Below the pieces are notes generated by a model. That model saw only the letters and a list, made by a program, of their open reading frames with translations. It was not told the DNA's origin and did no database searches. DNA of 37,183 bases from an uncultured Bacteroidales bacterium (GTDB lineage: Bacteria > Bacteroidota > Bacteroidia > Bacteroidales > Bacteroidaceae), in assembly GCA_902799655.1 (NCBI GenBank), contig CADCBH010000024.1, positions 1 to 37,183 on the forward strand, written 5' to 3'. Shown here one piece after another: positions 31,314 through 37,183 of this stretch (positions are counted from its first letter, which is position 1; each line of letters opens with the position of its first letter). The position numbers and the translations under genes are program-made.

Positions 31314-34193
31314 ATGTGTAAGAAGACCATATTCTCAATACTCTTGCTGGCAATTTGCAGCTTAACGGCATTAGCACAGCAAGTGACCATTGGCGGGAAC
31401 GTGATTGACGAAGAAACACAGAAACCCGTAGAATTTGCCTCTGTTCTCATGAAAGAGAACGGTTTTTGGGCCATTACCGGAACTGACGGTTCTTTCAGCA
31501 TCAGAAATATCCCTGTCGGTAAGGTGTCGCTGACCATACAGTGTCTGGGATATGCCACTCGCCAAATCACACTTGACATCAACAGAGACATTCCGCGTCT
31601 GCGCATCAAGTTGAAGCAAGAGAATCTGAAACTGGACGAGGTCACCGTAACTGCCAAGCGCAAGGACAACGAAGGCACCACCAGCTACACCATCGACCGT
31701 ACCGCTCTCGACAACCAGCAAATACTGAATGTAGGAGACGTCAGCACCCTACTGCCTGGTGGCAAAACCATCAATTCCACGCTGATGAGTGACAACCGTA
31801 TGGCCCTGCGTAGCGGTAGTCAGGAGAAAGGCAGCGCCTCTTTCGGTACAGCTATCGAGATTGATGGCATGCGCTTGGACAACAATGCTGCCACTGGTGA
31901 GACTGCAGGAGCCTCTACCCGCACTATTGGCGCTTCGAACATTGAGTCGATAGAAATCATTACAGGCATCCCGTCGGTAGAATATGGCGACTTGTCAAAC
32001 GGTGTCGTCAAGGTCAACACCCGCAAAGGAAAGTCACCTTTTATCATTGAGGGCAAACTGAACCAGCACACTCAGCAGATAGCGCTGAACAAAGGCTTTG
32101 ACCTTGGCAGCCATTATGGCGTATTGAATACATCTATCGAGCATGCCCGTTCATTTAGCAATGCCGCATCGCCCCACACAGCCTATCAGCGCAACATCCT
32201 GTCGCTGCACTACATGAATATTTTTATGCGCGAGACGACACCGCTAACGCTGAACATCGGACTGGCAGGAAACATTGGCGGATACAATGCAGAGTCAGAC
32301 CCTGACAACGAGCTCGACGACTACACCAAGACACGCGACAACACCTTCCGCGGACATTTTGAACTGAACTGGCTGCTCAACAAGCGCTGGATAACCAACC
32401 TCTCGCTACGCGGTTCGCTGTCTGTCTCCGACCACAGTACTGAGAGCTATACCCATACCAACAGCGCCACTACCCTCGCCTATCTCCACGCTTTGGAGGA
32501 GGGCTACTTCATTGCCAGCGACTACGACAGCCATCCTGATGCACCTATCATTCTGGGACCCACAGGCTATTGGCACGTGAAGCAGTTCCAGGATTCCAAG
32601 CCCCTCAACGGGTCTCTTCGTCTGAAAGCCGACTGGACACGCCGTTTTGGTCAATTACTGAGTCGTCTGATGGTAGGCGCAGAATATACGGGTAGCCGCA
32701 ACAACGGTCGTGGCACATATTATGACGATATGCGCTATGCCCCCACTTGGCGAGAGTACCGTTATGACGACCTGCCTGCGCTGAACAATATCGCCCTCTA
32801 TGCAGAAGAGAAAGTAAGCATCAACACCTCTAAGTTATCCACTTTGGAGATAACGGCAGGACTACGCAACGACATCACCCTCATCAAAGGTTCTGACTAT
32901 GGCACCGTCAGTTCTCTGTCGCCACGCTTCAACGCCCGCTACACGTTCTGGAAGAACAGACGCAGGAATGTGGTCAGCGACCTCGCACTACATGCAGGAT
33001 GGGGCAAAAGTGTCAAGCTGCCATCGTTCCAGATACTCTATCCCAGTCCGTCGTACTATGACATCGAGGTATTCCATTCTCCCTCGACAGCAGACAACAC
33101 AACGGTCAGCGCCTGGTACACCCGTCCCTCCAAAGCCCTCTACAATCCACAACTGAAATGGCAGTACACCAACCAGACAGACATTGGCGTAGAGGCAACC
33201 ATCAAAGGTACGCGTATCTCACTGTCAGCATTCCACCATCGCACATACAACCCCTACATGGCTACTGCAGAGTACACGCCGTTCAGCTATCAGTACACCC
33301 CTGTCTCTGCCTTGGAGTCTCTCACCATCCCCACCATTGGGCGCACCTACTCGATAGACCGTACTACGGGTGTGGTCACCGTCACCGCTGCTGATGGCAG
33401 CAGTGTCACCGTTCCCAACAACACACGCCGTTTTTACCAAAGCAATACGCGGTATGTCAACGCCTCTCCCCTCGATCGCTATGGATTGGAGTGGATGATT
33501 GACTTCAAGCAGTTCAAGGCCCTCAACACCAGCCTTCGCTTCGATGGCAACTACTATTATTACAAGAGTGCTGACGAGACGTTTTTTGCCAGCATGAACA
33601 ACAGCAACACCAAGATGACGGGGACAGGCGAACCCTACCAGTATATCGGCTGGTATCGCGGCACTAACGGCACAACGACCGCTACCCCCTCTGTGCCCAA
33701 TGGTGCCATCTCAGAATCGCTGAACCTCAACACGACCATCACCACGCATATTCCCCAGATACGCCTTATCATGGCCCTGCGACTGGAAGCAACACTCTAT
33801 AACTATCACAAGAATATCAGCAACTCGGATGGTGATGTCTATCCAGAATACTATTCTACGTGGGACCATCCCGATGTAAAGATTCCCTTTGCCGAGAAGC
33901 TGCTATGGGCGAAGGACAACGATGCTATCTTGTATAACGACCTGCAGAACCTGGTGGTACACAGCAACACCGCATATCTGATGAATGCCAACCGCATCAG
34001 CGCCTACTATTCTGCCAACCTCAGCGTGACCAAGGAGATTGGCGACCACGTCAGCCTGTCGTTCTATGCCAACAACTTCTTCAACAACATGAAGACGGTA
34101 CACTCGTCGCAGACCAATCTGGATACATCGCTGTTCTCCAGCAGTTATATTCCCAGCTATTATTACGGACTATCACTCAGACTCAAGCTATGA
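31314..34193 (+). CDS. TonB-dependent outer-membrane receptor with carboxypeptidase-like N-terminal domain
   Basis: This 959-residue protein has a signal peptide (1-21), a CarboxypepD_reg-like beta domain (about 24-105, with GGNVIDEETQKPVEFASV), a TonB-box-like LDEVTVTAK (107-115), a plug (about 130-240, with IEIDGMRLD and GIPSVEYGDLSNGVVKV) and a 22-strand barrel ending in SLRLKL. It imports a ligand across the outer membrane using TonB energy. It lacks a neighbouring SusD, so a glycan is less likely than a metal complex or another small ligand. The end overlaps the next gene by 4 bases. Confidence 0.92.
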   Translation: MCKKTIFSILLLAICSLTALAQQVTIGGNVIDEETQKPVEFASVLMKENGFWAITGTDGSFSIRNIPVGKVSLTIQCLGYATRQITLDINRDIPRLRIKLKQENLKLDEVTVTAKRKDNEGTTSYTIDRTALDNQQILNVGDVSTLLPGGKTINSTLMSDNRMALRSGSQEKGSASFGTAIEIDGMRLDNNAATGETAGASTRTIGASNIESIEIITGIPSVEYGDLSNGVVKVNTRKGKSPFIIEGKLNQHTQQIALNKGFDLGSHYGVLNTSIEHARSFSNAASPHTAYQRNILSLHYMNIFMRETTPLTLNIGLAGNIGGYNAESDPDNELDDYTKTRDNTFRGHFELNWLLNKRWITNLSLRGSLSVSDHSTESYTHTNSATTLAYLHALEEGYFIASDYDSHPDAPIILGPTGYWHVKQFQDSKPLNGSLRLKADWTRRFGQLLSRLMVGAEYTGSRNNGRGTYYDDMRYAPTWREYRYDDLPALNNIALYAEEKVSINTSKLSTLEITAGLRNDITLIKGSDYGTVSSLSPRFNARYTFWKNRRRNVVSDLALHAGWGKSVKLPSFQILYPSPSYYDIEVFHSPSTADNTTVSAWYTRPSKALYNPQLKWQYTNQTDIGVEATIKGTRISLSAFHHRTYNPYMATAEYTPFSYQYTPVSALESLTIPTIGRTYSIDRTTGVVTVTAADGSSVTVPNNTRRFYQSNTRYVNASPLDRYGLEWMIDFKQFKALNTSLRFDGNYYYYKSADETFFASMNNSNTKMTGTGEPYQYIGWYRGTNGTTTATPSVPNGAISESLNLNTTITTHIPQIRLIMALRLEATLYNYHKNISNSDGDVYPEYYSTWDHPDVKIPFAEKLLWAKDNDAILYNDLQNLVVHSNTAYLMNANRISAYYSANLSVTKEIGDHVSLSFYANNFFNNMKTVHSSQTNLDTSLFSSSYIPSYYYGLSLRLKL

Positions 34194-35527
34194 AGAAAAT
34201 ATGTCGCACGATAATATGTCTCGTATGTTGCTATGCCATAACAACATACCTAACAGCCTGCTCTGAGCAATCGACACCCTCCATATCGCTGGGAGAGGTG
34301 ACCATCCAACTGACGGGCATCAACGACGACCTCTCTGGCCTCGACGTGCAGCTGCGCAACATCAGTACAGGAAGCATATTCATTGAACAGACCAACGCCC
34401 AAGGCATAGCAACCTTCAGCGTGGTGCCAGGACTCTATGAGGCCTCGACATCCCAGACACGAACGGGTACTGGCAACGAATACTACAGCTATAACGGCAC
34501 ATCCGGACAGATTGCCATAGAGAAAGGGCGTCAGGCATCAGCCTCTATCCCCATGAAACGGGCAGTCATCAGCCGTCTGGTTATCAAGGAACTCTACTGT
34601 GGCGGTTGTATGCCTGACGAAGGCAACTCAGCCTTCTACTACGACAAGTGCATTATCCTCTATAACAACAGCGCTGAGACCATCAACTACGACAACCTCT
34701 GCTTTGGTATGGCAGCACCTGCTAACGCTCAGGCTACCAACAACAACTACTTGGCCAATGGTCGTTTGAACTACGAGGGCGAGGGCTATACGCCCCTATG
34801 GAACGGCATCTGGTATTTCCCCTCCACACTGTCTATTGCCCCCTACTCTCAGATTGTCGTCAACATTCACGGTGCCATTGACAATACGCAGACAATCAGC
34901 CAGTCCGTCAACTACGCCCATCCCGAATACTACTGCATGTTCGACCCCGAGAGTGGCTACAACAACCAGCGCTATTGTCCCACACCATCAGAGGTGATTC
35001 CCACATCGCACTATCTGAAGGCTGCCGTCTATGGACAAGGCAATGCCTGGCCGCTGAGCAACTCGTCACCAGCTATCGTCCTGTTCCAGGCAAAAGATGT
35101 CAGTCCTGCCGACTATGCCATTAATACTGACAATTTCTGGTATGACGGTGGCGGCAACAGTGTCGCCAAGCGCTGCATCAAGGTACCCAATGCCTGGATT
35201 ATCGACGCCATCGAGGTATTCTCCAGCGACTACGCCACACAATGTGTCAAGCGCCTCACGGCAGACATCGATGCCGGTTACGTATGGATGACCAACAAGA
35301 AAGGCCACTCCATCTATCGCAATGTTGACCAGCAGGCTACAGAACAACTGCAAGAGAACGAGGGCAAGCTCGTTTATGATTACGCCCTGGGAGTCGATGG
35401 CAGCAGCGACCCCAGCGGTATCGATGCAGAAGCCTCGCTGAAGAACGGGGCCCACATCATCTATCAGAACAGTAATAATGCCACCAACGATTTCCACCAA
35501 CGCCAGATATGCTCACTAAGAAGATAA
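34190..35527 (+). CDS. DUF4876-type surface lipoprotein
   Basis: This 445-residue protein has a lipobox (YLTAC, C24), a short Ig- or carboxypeptidase-like beta domain (about 34-125, VTIQLTGINDDLSGLDVQLR and a following GLYEAS), and a large C-terminal domain of DUF4876 type starting VISRLVIKELYCGGC with conserved YYDKCIILYNNS and several aromatic residues. Such proteins occur next to TonB receptors, and it is likely the surface-exposed ligand-capture partner of the receptor encoded upstream. It overlaps both neighbours, by 4 and 19 bases. Ligand unknown. Confidence 0.82.
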   Translation: MKKICRTIICLVCCYAITTYLTACSEQSTPSISLGEVTIQLTGINDDLSGLDVQLRNISTGSIFIEQTNAQGIATFSVVPGLYEASTSQTRTGTGNEYYSYNGTSGQIAIEKGRQASASIPMKRAVISRLVIKELYCGGCMPDEGNSAFYYDKCIILYNNSAETINYDNLCFGMAAPANAQATNNNYLANGRLNYEGEGYTPLWNGIWYFPSTLSIAPYSQIVVNIHGAIDNTQTISQSVNYAHPEYYCMFDPESGYNNQRYCPTPSEVIPTSHYLKAAVYGQGNAWPLSNSSPAIVLFQAKDVSPADYAINTDNFWYDGGGNSVAKRCIKVPNAWIIDAIEVFSSDYATQCVKRLTADIDAGYVWMTNKKGHSIYRNVDQQATEQLQENEGKLVYDYALGVDGSSDPSGIDAEASLKNGAHIIYQNSNNATNDFHQRQICSLRR

Positions 35528-37167
35528 TCGCCCTCCTGTCCTGTATATTGCTATGGCATAGCGACATACTGAACGCCCAAGATTCTTTGACCAATGGTCA
35601 AAGTGTGGCGTTGCAATCACTGCTCTTGCGCGACTTCACCTTCGTGCAGCAGTCATCGCCCTGGCTCACTCAGCGCAATGCTGCCGCCCTGCCTTTATAC
35701 AAAGGACAGAATATCGCTGAGGCAGAACTGTCGTTCACGCATGCCAACGGGAAGCTCACAGACATCAGCGGGTCGCCATCACTCAACGACCTTCATGCCA
35801 GCATCGAGTCGTACTATCGCATCAACCCTCGCACAGTGCTCTATGGTGCTATCAGCTACGACAACCAGTCGGGCAGCGATATGACAGGTTCCGTCTTCAT
35901 GCAACAGCGTCTGCCCTTTGATATCGTGGAGGACTCGCTGACCAACAGCGGGCGCAAGCATCGTGACACCTATCGTCTGACGGGAGGCTTCGGCTACAAC
36001 ATCACTCAGGCACTGGCCATTGGTCTCAAGGCCGACTACACCGCTGCCAACTATGCTAAATATAAAGACCTGCGCCACAAGAACAAGTTGATGAATCTGG
36101 AACTGACAGCAGGTGTGCTGGGGCGTTTCAATGTCCACGACTCATGGCTCAACATCGGTGCCGACTACACCTACCAGCGTCGCACGGAGAGCATCGAGTT
36201 TGGCACCTACGGCAAGGGCGACAAGGTCTATAAGTCACTCATCGACTATGGTGCCATGCTGGGCATCGTCGAGCAGTTTGGCAACGAGGGCTATACGGAC
36301 AAGACCAACGAGATGCCCCTCTTTGAGGACGGGCATAGTGGAGGTCTGCAGGTCTCCTTCAGTCGTGGTGCCTTCACCCTATTCAACGCCCTCACCTTCA
36401 GCCACCGTACGGGTTACTATGGTCGCAAGTCACAATACACGATTACCTATACCGACCACGATCGCGACATCTTCACAGAGCATCTGCGACTCAGCTATGA
36501 CAACCGCACCTCACGCTATGACCTCGACCTCCGCTACCAGAGCGAGAAGGTGAAGAACCGCATCAACACCTACCGAGGACTCATCAACGAGAACGGTGCT
36601 ACCCACTACGAATACTATGATGCTGTGGAGTCGGGCGACAAAGGTTGGCGCAATTTGGACATCGACTATACCATGCACCTCGGCATCCGCCATCAGCTGC
36701 CTACATGGACACTGGCAGCAGGCTATCACTGGCAGCAGCGCGACATCACCGCCTACCTCTATCCCTACTATCGCCAGCAGCTGTTGCGCACCCATGAGGT
36801 GACGGGCTCCGTCGCTCGCAACATCATGCTGACCAAAGGTATCTGGAATATCATGATACAGGGAGGCTACCAGAAAGGTTCAGGCGACCCTTGTACAGAC
36901 GGCACCTTCGTTACGCCCAGCAGCAAGCAGCCACAGCCTGCCACGATGGAGGCTTTCTTCTGGCGCGACTACCAGTATCTGACAGCACCTCAGTACCATC
37001 TGGGACTGCAGGTGAAATACACGTTCCTCATTCCTGGAACGCGACTATGCACCCATGTTCGTGCAGCCTTCGACTACCGTCATGCAACAATGAATGACGA
37101 GAGGCCATCAGGATTCCACAACCCTCATCGCACTCTCGTCACGATTGCCGCAGGTCATACGTTCTAA
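35509..37167 (+). CDS. DUF6850-like outer-membrane beta-barrel protein
   Basis: This 552-residue protein has a signal peptide (MLTKKIIALLSCILLWHSDI, cleavage near 23) and about 20 amphipathic beta strands with terminal aromatics, closing in TLVTIAAGHTF, where the last residue is Phe as in most outer-membrane barrels. I match it to the DUF6850 family, which I know as the third gene of TonB receptor-DUF4876 cassettes in Bacteroidota. Its role is not established. It starts inside the end of the lipoprotein gene with a 19-base overlap, so it is part of the same transcript. Only 16 bases of the window follow its stop. Confidence 0.8.
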   Translation: MLTKKIIALLSCILLWHSDILNAQDSLTNGQSVALQSLLLRDFTFVQQSSPWLTQRNAAALPLYKGQNIAEAELSFTHANGKLTDISGSPSLNDLHASIESYYRINPRTVLYGAISYDNQSGSDMTGSVFMQQRLPFDIVEDSLTNSGRKHRDTYRLTGGFGYNITQALAIGLKADYTAANYAKYKDLRHKNKLMNLELTAGVLGRFNVHDSWLNIGADYTYQRRTESIEFGTYGKGDKVYKSLIDYGAMLGIVEQFGNEGYTDKTNEMPLFEDGHSGGLQVSFSRGAFTLFNALTFSHRTGYYGRKSQYTITYTDHDRDIFTEHLRLSYDNRTSRYDLDLRYQSEKVKNRINTYRGLINENGATHYEYYDAVESGDKGWRNLDIDYTMHLGIRHQLPTWTLAAGYHWQQRDITAYLYPYYRQQLLRTHEVTGSVARNIMLTKGIWNIMIQGGYQKGSGDPCTDGTFVTPSSKQPQPATMEAFFWRDYQYLTAPQYHLGLQVKYTFLIPGTRLCTHVRAAFDYRHATMNDERPSGFHNPHRTLVTIAAGHTF

Positions 37168-37183
37168 TGCACGACCTTGCACA

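Overview
The window is chromosomal DNA from a member of the Bacteroidota, most probably Prevotella or a close relative. Three things point there. The promoters follow the Bacteroidota pattern: a -7 element TAnnTTTG, in the clearest cases about 20 bases downstream of a TTTG. The protein families are typical of the group: split glycine decarboxylase, DUF3316, DUF4435, DUF4876, SusC-like TonB receptor, M16 and S41 peptidases. The amylase also ends in a C-terminal tail of the type IX secretion kind. Species is inferred, not shown.

Layout. 1-1260 is an accessory or decaying stretch: the start of a WYL-type regulator (cut by the window edge), a small protein-kinase-like gene, hairpin-forming repeats, and the 3' remnant of a class A acid phosphatase that still has a promoter in front of it. 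1270-4922 carries mrp/apbC, a GH28 pectinase and a secreted protein of unknown function; the whole mrp-GH28 gap is a 7-bp tandem repeat. 4923-11148 is a complete glycine cleavage operon on the minus strand (lplA-gcvT-gcvH-gcvPA-gcvPB-lpdA). 11263-13335 is a secreted alpha-amylase. 13367-18114 is dxs-trkA-trkH, tightly overlapped. 18070-22216 is a minus-strand unit, glyS - FKBP lipoprotein - ABC-type ATPase - DUF4435 TOPRIM protein; the last two resemble the AriA/AriB pair of the PARIS phage-defence system.

22302-23135 holds a small membrane ORF with no ATG, a 33-bp inverted-repeat element, and GCTCGAAGCAA-type repeats. 23136-27724 is parC-DUF3316-S41 peptidase. A tRNA-Leu(UAG) follows at 27749-27833. 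27860-31201 is a minus-strand pair: a small lipoprotein and a large M16 zinc peptidase. 31265-37167 is a three-gene outer-membrane cassette: TonB-dependent receptor, DUF4876 lipoprotein, DUF6850-like beta-barrel.

Genes that work together: LplA lipoylates GcvH, which shuttles the aminomethyl group between GcvP and GcvT and is reoxidised by LpdA. TrkA gates TrkH for potassium uptake. The GH28 and GH13 enzymes fit plant polysaccharide use in a gut or rumen. The most interesting candidate system is the ATPase/DUF4435 pair, which sits in a housekeeping transcription unit and not on an obvious mobile element. Several intergenic regions also share 7-bp-period repeats that I cannot assign to a known function.
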